Program-made: the position numbers and the translations under genes
Assembly (NCBI GenBank): GCA_015680685.1
Contig: MNCI01014708.1
Location: 23,070 to 87,069 of the forward strand
Source: Gnetum montanum
Lineage: Eukaryota; Streptophyta; Gnetopsida; Gnetales; Gnetaceae
Direction of reading: 5' to 3'
Length of the DNA: 64,000 bases
Notes under the pieces: generated by a model
What the model saw: the letters and a program-made list of their open reading frames with translations, nothing else
Databases searched by the model: none
What the model was told of the DNA's origin: nothing
Shown: positions 1 through 10,799 of the stretch, piece by piece
Layout: every line of letters begins with the position of its first letter
How positions within the stretch are numbered: the first letter of the stretch is position 1

Positions 1-458
1 AAAATTCAATGCCCAAATTTATACATTGGTTGTGCAGGCTTCTCAACATAAAAACAAAGCCCAAAAATTTATAAGTTGGTTGCAAGTGGTTCTAGCATAT
101 AAATTGCTATGGCCAATATAAAAACTAAGAAAAACCCAAATTTGGTGGTTTCCAAGGCATTTTCAACCTTCCCAAGCATGGGTGTATGATAAAAACAACC
201 TTTTTCACCTAGAAAGTGAGGCATTCATAACTTATAAAGAATTTTTTATCCTCCATAAGCTAAGATGTGTGATATTGTAGCCTATGAACTGCAAATTTCA
301 CATTTTAAGATAAAAAAACTATCTCAAATTCCAATGATTAAGGTCATAATGCCAAGTATTGGGAGAAATAAGGTAGTTGTATCTACCATTATTTTTACAT
401 CAAGTTACAAATGGTTTTGCTCATGGGTTGCAACATGAATTTTCTTTGTGGTGTTTTA
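1..458 (-). mobile_element. Tat-like LTR fragment, outer edge
   Basis: This stretch is similar, in the same orientation, to about 60540-61002, where the same kind of sequence abuts a minus-strand polypurine tract. Read on the minus strand it begins TAAAACACCACAAAG at 458, close to the TGAAACACC start of the other Tat-like LTRs here (a TG to TA change). No polypurine tract lies to the right, so 458 looks like the outer edge of an element whose body lies left of the window. No coding is seen. The family is inferred from the start motif and the match at 60.5-61.0 kb. Confidence 0.5.
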
Positions 459-559
459 GACCTTATCACCTAGTAGCCTATATATCCTTTCTAGAACTTG
501 AAATATTTTACTCTTTTCATTTTTACTTATTTTGATTTTTTGATTTTCACTTGATCTTG

Positions 560-2760
560 TTTTCTTTTGACTATGTGTAGAAGACTCTCATTGACCTCAT
601 GTCAAGGCATGGATTTGACTTTTCTCATATCTTCCACATTCAAAAACTAATGGAACATAGAAAACATAAGCTCTTATGGCATCCATGATACAACATGACT
701 ACAAGGTTGCTTGCACTAAGTAAGAATTGAATATTGTACTATCAAAAATGAGCTAAGAAAAATGGTTGCATATGAAGTAGCCCATGGTTTAGGACCTTTG
801 TAGCCCAAACTAAATCTTCCCATCAAGTTCACTCCATCTGAGCAAGCCACACTAGTAGAGTATCTAATTACTAGGAATGAGATCTAGGCCATGGAAAGCA
901 CTATTGGAGAACATCTCATTGGGAATCCCAACATTAATGTTGGTAAGATAAAGTACGTGTTTTATGAATAAAATAGTGAGCAAAGTGGGAACATCAGTGT
1001 ACATGATGATGATAAGGAGGAACCTCTACACATCTCTCTTCCCTTGAATCCTTTTCATCCATAACATAGTCACACTATACAACATGTGAACCTCATTAGT
1101 TCTACCAATCCATTCCTTATTTTCATACCTCAAGATGTTTCCACTTCATTACCTATTTCAATTAATCCTACTACTACAGTTCCATCTATAACCAACATGT
1201 CTCTCACCTATAGTCTATTTCCAAACATTGTTGTGCTTAACCCTACTTTTCTAGCACTGTTTCAAAGCATTAATCCACCTTTTAATCCATTTCAGTCCTT
1301 ACCACATGCAATCCCAATGCAATAATCCCAAGTTCCCATATCATTTTCATCTTTCTTGCATCAAATATCCCAACACATTGTTGTAACATCACTACCTAAG
1401 CCTATTAATATAGCTACTATCCAACCTACTATACCCACTTACAACCTAGCCTTGCAACTACCTCCATTTCATCCTTACCTAGGGTTCCTTCAAAATTAAT
1501 GATATTGCTACAAGACCTTTCTACCAAGTTACAAGAAAATGAAGACCAAACTTAAAAAGCCACTACATTACATGGGGATAGTCTTGTTGTGTCACTAGCT
1601 CATCTTTTTATGGATCCCATTAGCCCCTTAATTCTACTAGCTCAAGTCTCCAAGGATGTCTCATTTCTCAATTTCACTAAGTATAATGGGGAATCTAATC
1701 CCAAGAATCATGTTATTACTTTTCATAATGAATGCATGCTTCTAGCTAGTTACACACATACAATACTTTGTATTTTTTCTAACTTCCTAATAAGAAGGAC
1801 TCTTGAGTGGTATCAGTCACTCCTCTATAGTTCCATCACATTACTTGAGTAGCTATTAACATTACTATAGAAAGATTCAAGTCCAACATTGTCAAGGGTG
1901 GTACCTTGAAGCTCCTTATCATCAAACAAGCCCATAATGAATTCATCTTTAAGTTTATCTCTAGATGGAAATTTGCCTCAATGGAGCTTACACATCCTTT
2001 ACTTGATGATTAGTTGTTAGATATCTTTGAGGGAGCAGTTAATGACTATGTTAGGGGTGAATTAGTCTATCCTAGATCACTTAGTGTCCATGATGCCATT
2101 ACTTAGGTTAAACACATTTAGAAGGTTACCATCCAATGAAATGATCTAGAATGGATAAGTTTTTGCAACAAGACAAATAATATGACCAATAAAGATAAGT
2201 GCTCGAAGGATGCACGTTAAATGGTGGCATCTATGGATCAACCTACCACAAGTGCATTACCTAATAATAATAATAATGTTGGAAATAAGAAGCCAAATGC
2301 TAGACCTAATGAAAATGAATAGAAAATGTTCAATAATGGGAAAATGATGCTACAAAGAGATACATCAAAATATGACAAATTTCCTATGACATACACTCAA
2401 TTGTATAACATGCTATTAAATGAGGGGCACTCAACTTCAAAGTAGATGTTAGAACAAACGAGAGTCCATTTTTAAAGGCTTACAACCTTGGCAATTGATC
2501 CTTCCCAACACATGGAAAATGATCCATCAATGCCTAAGTGGTATAATCCTAATAATTTTTGTTATTACCATCAAGTTATGAGCCATGACATAGAGGATTA
2601 TAACATTCTCGAAGATGATGTATAAGTACTTGTCGAAAAAGGGAAAATTGTGTCTAACAGTCCTATATAACATAGCAACCAAAACATGCAAATCCTCCAA
2701 GATCTTTTGAATGTCCATTGAAGAAGGATCTTTGCATTTCACTTAGATAACAATGTAAAT
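560..2760 (+). pseudogene. gag: gag of a decayed Tat-like Ty3/gypsy element
   Basis: Gag forms the virus-like particle of an LTR retrotransposon. Fragments run in order along the plus strand. A leader module reads FTPSEQATLVEYLITRNEI (about 826-885). A proline- and threonine-rich linker follows (about 1080-1500). The gag core has FTKYNGESNPKNHVITFHNE and LEWYQSL (about 1670-1820), which fits the plant gag pattern of a GDP-like motif, then H..F.NEC, then WY. A W/Y-P-N motif with spaced Cys and His (CYYHQVMSHD, about 2560-2590) closes it, as in Tat-lineage gags. Many stops and frameshifts make it non-functional. The assignment to Tat rests on the C-terminal Cys/His pattern and is moderately secure. 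No LTR or primer site belonging to this element could be identified. Confidence 0.6.
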
Positions 2761-3480
2761 TGTCCAAAATCACCCTCTGTGATTCAGTTGGGACACTTTC
2801 AGAGCAATTCTTACACACCTCCCTAGTTAAACCAACCAAAGTTTAAAAAAGTATTCAATTATTAATCTTCCATGAAATGGAACTACTTTCTCATCTTCCT
2901 CCCAGGATGTTGGTCAAGCTCCCTTTGTCATTGACTTAACCCCTCATCATGTTGAAGAATGCACCCATTCCAATTCCTCTTTTTTTTTTATGTTTCATCT
3001 TCTTAAAGAAATAATCTTCCTTTGCCAACTCCATGTAAGCTTGTTGATTTTCCTGTAGTTTTACCCTATGCTATTTCTTCCCATGCAGTACCATTTTCCC
3101 CTCCTAGGTCATCTAAATGTCCTTTACTCCCTACTCCTTCCTCACTTATCAAAGTCCTAATAAGAACATACAAGGAAGCTAAGTAGGACAAAGAAAAAGA
3201 CAAGGAGCAAGCACCCAAGTAGGCTATTTCAAACAAGAAAAAGGTTTTGTTCCAAGTAGACTAGGGTTTAACTCTTGCATCTTTGATAGTTATTCAGGAT
3301 CCTACACTAATAAGTGTTGTCCCTCACACATTGGTAGTCAAGGAAGTCATAGCTAGGGGTAAAGCCTTTCTTCAAATTGCTATTTTCATGAAGTCAAAAG
3401 GACCCAACCTTTTCCTTTTTGACTTCATTTCAATATCTAAGGAACATCTCTTATGATTGGAGTTTCTCAAATCAATCATA
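2761..3480 (+). pseudogene. proline-rich post-gag linker, decayed
   Basis: Downstream of the gag Cys/His motif the plus strand has short proline/serine-rich coding-like runs and then lysine- and glutamate-rich ones (about 3150-3260, 3330-3480). This is the place where Tat-like elements carry the gag-protease linker. No protease active-site triplet was found, so pol and protease are missing or too decayed to see. Confidence 0.35.
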
Positions 3481-4531
3481 GTTCCATCTAATATCTGTTA
3501 TTATATTTTGGTCATAGTATGGAGCAAAAAATTATATTTTTATCTCAATCAGAAAAATTTTCATGAGCCCATTTTATGAAGCACAAATGCAACCTTTTGA
3601 AAGTGTGACAATGGTTTCATTTAGGAATAATTGAAATAGTGGCATAATGTTTAGCTAATGAGAATTTTTCAGATATTTGAAAGTGTAAACAAGAGTTAAA
3701 ATGACCATTTCAATTATTCACTTGATGAAATTGGTCATAAAGCATTTTTCCTAGTTTATCAAATGGGATTCAAGTTATTTATCCCAGTTCATGGAAGCAT
3801 AAATCAAATCTAGACATTGGAAAATTCCTACTTTTTAGCCAAAAAGTTTGTTAAGAAGTGCAAATAACCAAAATAGGAAGAAAAGCTATGAATGGATTTT
3901 CAAATTAGGATAAACCTGGTTTCCTCCATTTCATGTTATAAAATAGGCTAAGTATGGCCTATTTAAATATTATATTTTGGCATTTGATAAAGTGTAGGCT
4001 AGGCAAATTTATTTTTTATAATGACATAAACATCAAGGTTACAAAATGCACCTAGAGTATTGATGTAATCATTCAAATTCATATTGACCTATTTGGTAAT
4101 ACAGGGTAAAGACCATTTATTTTAATCCATAGGAAAGAATAGTAAAAAGGTCAACTTGGGAGAATTGACCTATATATTACTATGAAATGGAACAAATCCA
4201 TTTAATCAAAAATGGACCAGAGGACATTTATCCTCTTTCAGTATTGTACAAAGGAGGAGACATACATAACCAAATTAAAAAATAAAAAAGGAATCTATCC
4301 TAGTTTAAGCATTTCATAAAAAGGACAAAATGAAGACCTATGACTTCTTCGACACAAAGCTCAAAATGGAAAAAATGGCCACTCTTTCATCTTCCAAATG
4401 GAATGAATGTGGCATGATCCATTTTAGGCATAGAACACAAATTGAAATTGTAAAAATGGTCATGCACCTATTTCCAAAATGGAATGAACATAATATGCCA
4501 CATTATATAGCACTTTGGCATGTATTATTGG
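3481..4531. other. AT-rich non-coding stretch
   Basis: No reading frame, RNA gene or clear repeat was recognised. Short words such as AAATGGAATGAA and ATGGCCA recur (about 4345-4500) and loosely resemble 8400-8900, but I could not align the two regions by eye. Confidence 0.4.
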
Positions 4532-4790
4532 ACTAGCTTTTATATATATTTATATATTTATATATAAATTGGTCGAGATGATTTTAAAAAAANNNNNNNN
4601 NNNNNNNNNNNNNNNNNNNNNNNNNNNNNNNNNNNNNNNNNNNTAAGTTGGGTAAGTGGTAGAGAAACAGAGGAGGGATGAGTGATTCCATTTTTAGTTA
4701 TCTTGTTACCTCGTTCAGTAGTCGGGCTTGGTTAACATCATTTTTTTAAAAATTATCTCAGCCAATATATATATATATATATAAGCTAGT
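4532..4790. mobile_element. MITE-like inverted-repeat element containing an assembly gap
   Basis: The left end starts ACTAGCTTTTATATATAT and runs through a TATA-rich stretch into ATTGGTCGAGATGATTTT and an A-run (4532-4592). The right end (4738-4790) is its near reverse complement: a T-run, AAAAATTATCTCAGCCAAT, a TATA-rich stretch, then AAGCTAGT. The two arms of about 53-61 bp enclose about 145 bp, including 51 Ns (4593-4643). This is the form of a non-autonomous TIR transposon. No convincing target duplication is visible (GG/GA at the joints), so the superfamily is not assigned. Confidence 0.6.
4593..4643. other. assembly gap (51 N)
   Basis: A run of 51 N lies between the arms of the inverted-repeat element, immediately after its left arm. 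A strong hairpin could explain the assembly break. Confidence 0.95.
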
Positions 4791-4797
4791 GAAGAGG

Positions 4798-5603
4798 TTT
4801 TGCGGGCTATGAGTAGAATTTAATTTTTTTTTTAAGTTATCATCACTATTTGCATTCCAAATAATATATATTGGTAAACATAAATTGGTTAAAATAAAAG
4901 TTTATATATTTCGTATATGTTGATAAAGGAATACATTGCATAATTATTGCAACAAACATTACAGATTTGTATAATATGATTGAGCAAAAGGCAAAATACA
5001 ATGATAAGTGTGAATTTAATATACCTAATCCTCGAATTGAGCAAAATGAACTTCCTGTGCAATTCTACTTGGAGATGTTTAGCATCTGAAATTTTTGTAT
5101 ATCTTTGCACATGGAAAGGAGGATGAATCTTTAAAGAATCAATGGTCTTGACTCTAGATAATGAAAAAACATTAGACCTGTAAGTTCTCTTGTGTAGTGG
5201 TTTTGTAGGCTAAGAGTAGAATTTAATTTTTTTTTATTTTTTAAGTTATCATCATTATTTGCATTCCAAATAATATATATTGGTAAACATAAATTGGTTA
5301 AAATAAAAGTTTATATATTTCGTATATGTTGATGAAAGAATACATTACACAATTATTGCAACAAACATTACAGAGATGTATAATTGGATTGAGCAAAAGG
5401 AAAAATATTATAATAAGTGTGAACTCAATATGTCTAATTCTCCAACTGAGCAAAACAAACTTCTTATGCAATTCTACTTTGGAGATGTTTAGCATCTGAA
5501 ATCTTTCTGTATCTTTGCACATGAAAAGAAGGATGAATCTTTAAAGAATCAATGGTCTTGACTCCAGATAATGCAACAAACGTTAGACCCATAACTTCTC
5601 TTG
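4798..5603. repeat. tandem duplication of about 403 bp
   Basis: Unit 1 (4798-5200) and unit 2 (5201-5603) match almost end to end. Each starts TTTTG.(G/A)GGCTA.GAGTAGA and ends near TTAGACC..TAA.TTCTCTTG. Both contain, on the minus strand, the last part of a helicase reading frame, so the duplicated unit is the 3' end of that pseudogene. The copies differ by scattered substitutions and small indels, so the event is old but younger than the helicase decay. Confidence 0.85.
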
Positions 5604-5805
5604 AACCAATGTGAATAATAGCCTTATCTAGTGTCATTCTTTGAGACTTATGAATAGTCATGGCCCATGCCAACTGTAATGGTGACTGACGAGATGCTCC
5701 TTGGATCATAGGTACAATTGGCACATGATGAGAATTACCATTATCAAAGGCACATCCGATGTAGGAGCCAAAATCAACAATAATGTATANGTAATAAATA
5801 TTCAT
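5464..5805 (-). pseudogene. C-terminal fragment of a PIF1/Helitron-type helicase
   Basis: PIF1-family helicases are 5'-3' DNA helicases, and Helitron transposons encode one fused to a Rep domain. The frame shows the final conserved block of the family: LAWAMTIHKSQRMTLDKA (canonical LAWA.TIHKSQG.TLDK, with G changed to R) and GLTFVALSGVK (canonical TFVALSRVK, with the motif VI Arg changed to Gly). The Gly-for-Arg change should abolish ATP hydrolysis. Everything upstream is missing: the frame runs into an N at 5790 and then a tandem repeat. Its end is repeated at 4890-5110. A Helitron origin is likely but not shown, because no Rep domain or Helitron terminus was identified. Confidence 0.75.
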
Positions 5806-5829
5806 TATTACCCACGTCAGGCCCTACAC

Positions 5830-6085
5830 TTGAGGGAATACGAAGAGATGAATGAGGAGCCCAAGGGTTGGGGAGTGTCAATTAAATAGAGATTCATCTC
5901 CCCTGTAGTGACTCTTTGGCTCCCTTAGATGTCGTGTGTTCATGTGAGGGAATACAAAGAAATGAATGAGAAGCTTAGGGGTTAGGGGACATTAATCGAG
6001 TAGAGATTCAACTCCCTTGCATTGATTCTTTAGCTCCCATGCATGTGGCGCATGCAGGTGAGGGAATACGAAGAGATCAAACTAA
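5830..6085. repeat. 114-bp tandem repeat, about 2.3 copies
   Basis: The word GAGGGAATAC(G/A)AAGA recurs at 5832, 5946 and 6060, a period of 114 bp. Each full unit also holds an AGAGATTCA.CTCCC block and a TTTGGCTCCC or TTTAGCTCCC block. A separate scrap of the same unit (TTGGCTCCCCTACAATGACT) lies near 6641. Confidence 0.8.
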
Positions 6086-6710
6086 ATTGGCACTGTAACA
6101 TATATTTGTAATGCATATTCATTTATGGAGATATAAAAAATCATGTTACAAATGCATAAATAATGTTATTATTATATCAAAAGCTTTTGTATATTGACAT
6201 TATTGTTACAATGGACAAAATATGAATGATGCTAACACCTCATTCATAATTATTATATTATAATTATTTTGGAATCCAATAAATGTTATGAGATTATTAT
6301 AATTAGAGAAATAATCCATAATTATAATCTGAGATATTATAGATTATAAGATTCATTTGAACACTAAACATTTCATAATAAATAAAGCCAATATATGATG
6401 AAATATTACTCATAATCCATAATTTTAGAGATATTATTTATTCATTCATAATGCTAACGCATAATGATTATATCTCGGTTAGCATTATCCATAAGATATA
6501 TATAATGAAATGATTATAAATAACTGACTTTATGTATGATGAAATGTTTATAATCATTATATATAATCATTTATGTTTATGATTATAACTATATCATTAT
6601 ATATAGCTGAGATTATGAAAAAACAAGATAAATATAATCATTGGCTCCCCTACAATGACTCTTTGGCTAGGGAAGATTTATAAATAATTGGTTATTTATG
6701 ATTATGGCAA
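6086..6710. other. very AT-rich, self-complementary stretch
   Basis: This region is rich in ATAATCATTATATATAATCA-type words and their reverse complements and can fold on itself at many points. No ORF or terminal repeat was found. It may be decayed MITE or simple-sequence DNA. Confidence 0.5.
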
Positions 6711-7803
6711 GACATGTGCATTGGTAGAGAGCTCGTCGCGATTTTCCTTGGCATTAGCTAGGATCATCACAGCATGATCTTGTCGGAGATCTTCCTAGGG
6801 TCTAGGCTGCCAGAGGTGTAGAAGTTCTCATTTTTAAAATTTACTAGGTTAACAACCATATGATCCATTAGATTCCATCAATCAAAGAATATGTACATAA
6901 AGGAAAGGCCTCATAGCATGCGAGAAGGTAAAAAGAAATTATCAAATTTGAACTCTTTAAGTCCTCCCAATAAGCAGGAAAAATTGTTAAAATTACGACC
7001 GTAGTCAGGCCAACATCTCAAATTGGCTAATAATTTCCATGTGCTAGCAAAAATGCTAATGCTTTTGCATTTTATTAAAATGCATATTGCAAACGAAAAA
7101 GCAATCACAATCATAACAACTAAATGCATTTACTCCATGGTAACTGCTGAATTTCAAAGCACAACCATAGAAATGATAAAACCTACACAAGATATACAAT
7201 GAGATAAAGAGAAAATGAACTTACAAATGTTCCTTTACATTGAAAAAGGGTGTAGCAAAAGAAAATTACTCAAGATAGTAGCAGAAAATTAGAATTTCAG
7301 AATTCCCTGCCACTCTAGAAAGCATTGAAAAAAGAACAGAACCAAACTTTGGAACGTTTTTGCATTGAGAATGCAAATGTATAGGAAGACATGCTAAGTA
7401 CTAATGATAGAAGAGCTCAACTTGAAGTGAAACTATGAAAATTGCAAAAAAATCATCAAAATGTAATGTTCAACACGTTACAATTCACTATACAAAATTA
7501 ACAAAAACACACATAAAAAAACTAGCAGAAAGTTTGTTTCTAGAAAGAGATTCCAATAACCAAAGGCTATTGTTGACACAGAAACTTCAGAAGACCCTTC
7601 CTCTCAAGTTGTAGCTTCAACTATAGCCATTGTCGTCTTTTCTTGAATGCCTCTGACTCTACCCCTCATCTTGCCCCTACCTGGAAAATTTTATGCTTAA
7701 AACATACATTCAAACAAAGCTACTCAAGAAACATATTGACCTAATTCATATATAAATTTTATCCAAAAAAAAAAGAAACCTAAATGAAGGGATCTTTTAG
7801 CTA
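6711..7803. other. unassigned intergenic DNA
   Basis: No gene was supported here. A short minus-strand reading run at about 7590-7680 (basic, Gly/Arg-rich, after an AG) could be an exon remnant, but it is too short to call. Confidence 0.35.
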
Positions 7804-8295
7804 TTATAACAAAAATTGTATTATGATTGTCGATGATGTGTGCATGTCATGGCCCTCAGTGTTAAGCAAGGATGCAGCAAGGGTTGATTGGCCTACTGCC
7901 TTATTGCTGCCTTGGTTGAAGAAGCACATGTTGATGAGCTTGTTATTGTAGCTAAAGCATAGGCCACCATCGTAGGTGCCTTTCCAGTGCTCTGGCAGAG
8001 CTCTGAAGCTAGCATTATCAAAGCTGGTTCGGTTGGACCAGGTGGCCTGCAATAGCAGTTGCAAACGGAGACAGAGACAGAATGGAAATGGAATTCTCAT
8101 TCCCATCCCCATCCCCATTCTGCATTTGGTTGCATTTGGCCTTTTTATGTGTGCAACAAAAATATGAAAAGTTATGGCACTTTGGTTTACATTCTGCACA
8201 ATGGGAATACGAAAAAGTGTGGCTCTTCGGTTCATATTTTTTTCCATTTCATGGGATCTTATGTGGTGCGTGATGTGGAGGGTGACAAAATGCAC
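7804..8295 (-). CDS. unassigned ORF, 163 codons
   Basis: An uninterrupted minus-strand frame that I do not recognise. The C-terminal half (after about residue 85) has mixed composition with Trp, Asn and Gly (ATWSNRTSFDNASFRALPEH, then CFSYNNKLINMCFFNQGSN) and reads like real protein. The N-terminal half contains a low-complexity MGMGMGM run from a (CCCATC)n stretch and is probably not coding. It overlaps no recognisable retrotransposon domain. It may be an exon of a captured or broken host gene, or chance. No promoter, splice signals or partner gene were identified. Confidence 0.25.
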   Translation of the reverse strand: MHFVTLHITHHIRSHEMEKNMNRRATLFRIPIVQNVNQSAITFHIFVAHIKRPNATKCRMGMGMGMRIPFPFCLCLRLQLLLQATWSNRTSFDNASFRALPEHWKGTYDGGLCFSYNNKLINMCFFNQGSNKAVGQSTLAASLLNTEGHDMHTSSTIIIQFLL

Positions 8296-9068
8296 TCCCC
8301 TCCCCCCTATCCTAGGAGACGAGTTGGCCTCTCGGCCAAAATAAGGATTGAAATCAAAATATGAATTAGGGAAAAATCATTTTGTCCTATTTTTGAAGTA
8401 AGCCATTTTGCTTCCATCCCAGCTGTAAAAATCAACACAAATTTAAACGTTGCACATAAATTGAAATCGGAGAAATGTCTACGAATCCACTTCTCAAATG
8501 GATCAAATTCGATTTATTCTAGTTCATCAACAAAGGGAGGTGTAGCCATGTGGCATTGACAAGATAGAATATTTTCATGTTAGAGAAGGCCAATTCATAC
8601 CAAGCATCATAAAAGGCTGAAATGGGACAGCTGAGCTTTATTCCAACTCACAAGTAGGACAAAGTGAGTTTGTCCCTTTTCAGACTTAAGAATGACATAT
8701 AATAATCCAACCTGAAATTTGAAATGGAAGAAATCAGCTAGAAGACACTTGTGAAGTGGGATAAAACCATTTCAACCCAGAAACGGTGATGATACCATGA
8801 AAAAAATGGCCATAATATATCTTTTATAAATGGGATTAAAATTAAATTGGTATAAAGCATTCAAGGAAACGACCAGGATAGATATGAATCATATCAGGAA
8901 GTGGCCTGAAGAAGATTGTATTAATGAGTTTTCATGATACATAAATTCCTAGAATAAGTACGGAAACCATCCCTGTAAGAAAATTAAGAATACATCATCT
9001 GTAGAGAACAAAGCAATAGAGAATTTACAAGAAATAAAATAGCGCAGTGAATAGGCCAAGCTTCCACC
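8296..9068. other. unassigned DNA upstream of a decayed ORF
   Basis: No ORF was supported. A TTTTATAAATGGG word at about 8820 lies 240 bp before the ATG at 9069 and could be a decayed promoter, as in an LTR or leader region. This is tentative. Confidence 0.3.
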
Positions 9069-9656
9069 ATGCCTAAGAAAGTTGTGAGAGCCAAGGACTA
9101 GATAAATCTCTTGTTTGAGGATATCCTAGTCCAAGTGTTTTTAGAAAATTTGCAGAGTTTTGGCCTCTCCATTTTCGAGCTAAGACGATGGGTTGATTCT
9201 ACTAGTGATATGTAGCCGCAAGACCTTGAGGAAGAAGATCTAAAATCACGCTTTTATTATGATGAAGACCATGATTTTGTATAGTAATTTCAGATACAAG
9301 ACTTCAGTGATGCACAGGAATGGAAGGATTTCTATTAGAACACAGGCAGGCATAAAATTGGTTTTAGACCCAGGGCTAATTTAATAAAGGATGTTGTAAA
9401 TAGCGTCGTCACTAAAACCAAGTATAGTAGAAATTACCTACAGATGAAATAGAGGCCAGATTAGTTGATAGACCTTAGTCTAGCTGGAAATTACGAATTA
9501 TATGGAGTGCCATTACCCAGTCAAAATAAATAGGGGATTCATGAGGGATATAACATAGCAATGGCTGAGCGAATTTCTAGCAAGCATACAAGAGCTTCAT
9601 CTTTCAGGAGCCAGAATCTCCACTTTTTTTGGCTACAGGAATTCTCTCCTGTCCTT
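9069..9656 (+). pseudogene. unassigned ORF remnant of about 196 codons broken mainly by TAG stops
   Basis: From the ATG at 9069 (MPKKVVRAKD) one frame runs for about 196 codons with no frameshift. It has seven in-frame stops before 9656, six of them TAG and one TAA. The intervening protein is of normal composition: an acidic centre (DLEEEDLKSRFYYDEDHDF), then a basic part (HKIGFRPRANLIKDVV) and then NYELYGVPLPSQNK. TAG in place of CAG or TGG is what C-to-T or G-to-A decay yields, so this is most likely an ancient ORF rather than chance. Its position after a TATA-like word suggests the first ORF of a retroelement, but I recognise no gag motif and assign no function. Confidence 0.45.
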
Positions 9657-10319
9657 CAATGAACTTAGGTTCTTCCATCATATTTTCATTGCTGCATTGA
9701 ATACTTGCTCTGGGTCAAATATTTCAAGAGTTTCAGTCCAACATCTAAAAGTCATTGTAGTTGTAGAAAACAATAAGCCCTTTAATCTTGTCTTTTTCCT
9801 AAATTCTTAACTACAAATGAAAACTACTGAAACCATGGCCAAGCAAACCCAGTTTACTCTGAGGTCATTTTTGTTAGCTCACATTTTGGCCACTATTCCA
9901 AGTCTATAAAGGTTTAGTTCTATTTTTTTTTAGTATAATTTAGAAAGACAGGAAAATAGAAGATGGCCTTGATATGATCTTTATTATGTCATTTATCACA
10001 AAGATTATTTAGATGCATAGAATATGGGATTTTTTTATGAATATTGTATATCAAGTCTTGCATAGAGATCTATAGTCAGTACCAAATATATAGTCAATCA
10101 CAAAGATGCATACAAATCTCATGCAATCTCTCTTTATCTCTCTCTTATGCACTACTCACACAAAACATGCAAACAAAACCATTGTTTATCTATTATAAGA
10201 TAAAGACTTAAGGAAAATTTTCTCCATGATTAACTTAAAGATCCTTGGATATTTCCAATCTTGATCTCATGTTCTCATCTATTTCCCATCCTAGAATTAT
10301 CATATCAAGACTTTTCACA
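9657..10319. other. unassigned non-coding stretch
   Basis: No gene, RNA or repeat was recognised. CTCTCTTTATCTCTCTCTT (about 10125-10145) is a short pyrimidine run. Confidence 0.35.
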
Positions 10320-10660
10320 ATTGAATAAAATGTCTAAAGACTTGATAAGATGTCTCTCTAGCAGACAGTGGATTCAGCAAGACATCTACTCTTTAGACAA
10401 GATGTCTCCTCTAGAGACAAGATGTCTCTTCAACATGTAAGATGTCTTTCCAAAGACATATCCTCTTTGGATAAGACATCTTCTTCCCTAGCCAAGACAT
10501 CTCCCAACCATTTAAGATGTCTACTCTCAATAGACAAATCTCAAGTAAAATATCTTCTAGGCATGTGGGATATCTCCTATGCATACCCAACTCTTAGGCA
10601 AGACATCTACAAAATTCAAAGACATCTTCCAAGCTATTCAAAATCTTCATTCTTCTACTT
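10320..10660. repeat. AGATGTCT / AGACATCT interspersed array
   Basis: The 8-mer AGATGTCT and its reverse complement AGACATCT, each with near variants, recur more than a dozen times in about 340 bp in mixed orientation, separated by 8-30 bp. The array ends about 100 bp upstream of a TATA box, the position of an LTR U3 enhancer block. No coding is supported; the open frame at 10368-10667 is a by-product of the repeat. Confidence 0.7.
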
Positions 10661-10762
10661 GTATTGATGAAAAGGGATTCATAAGAGGTGTTCCTATACC
10701 AATACATCCCTAATATTGTTATCCTAGTGTCATTAAACCACTTCTGTTTTAAGTCCAAAAAC

Positions 10763-10770
10763 TATAAATA
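10763..10770 (+). promoter_or_regulatory. TATA box downstream of the AGATGTCT array
   Basis: TATAAATA, followed about 60 bp later by CTTAGGTAAGTATT (about 10830), a good splice-donor match. Together with the upstream array this looks like U3 and R of an LTR or a small promoter. No LTR ends or primer site were found, so the element type is open. Confidence 0.45.
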
Positions 10771-10799
10771 CTTAAGAAGAAAAGCACAAAAAAAAAAAA

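Noticed and set aside
1086-1325. 79-codon Pro/Thr/Ser-rich ORF as a separate small gene
   Set aside because: It is the low-complexity linker of the decayed gag, between the leader module and the gag core, and is in line with both.
6715-6790. Possible tRNA-like segment (GCATTGGTAGAGAGCTCG)
   Set aside because: A D-arm-like word is present, but no T-arm GGTTCGA-type box or acceptor pairing was found.
8059-8364. 101-codon and 63-codon plus-strand ORFs
   Set aside because: They overlap the minus-strand open frame and start in a (CCCATC)n low-complexity run; at most one strand can be real and neither plus frame has a recognisable feature.
10368-10667. 99-codon ORF rich in Ser, Leu and Lys
   Set aside because: It is generated by the AGATGTCT/AGACATCT repeat; no protein-like conservation can be argued.
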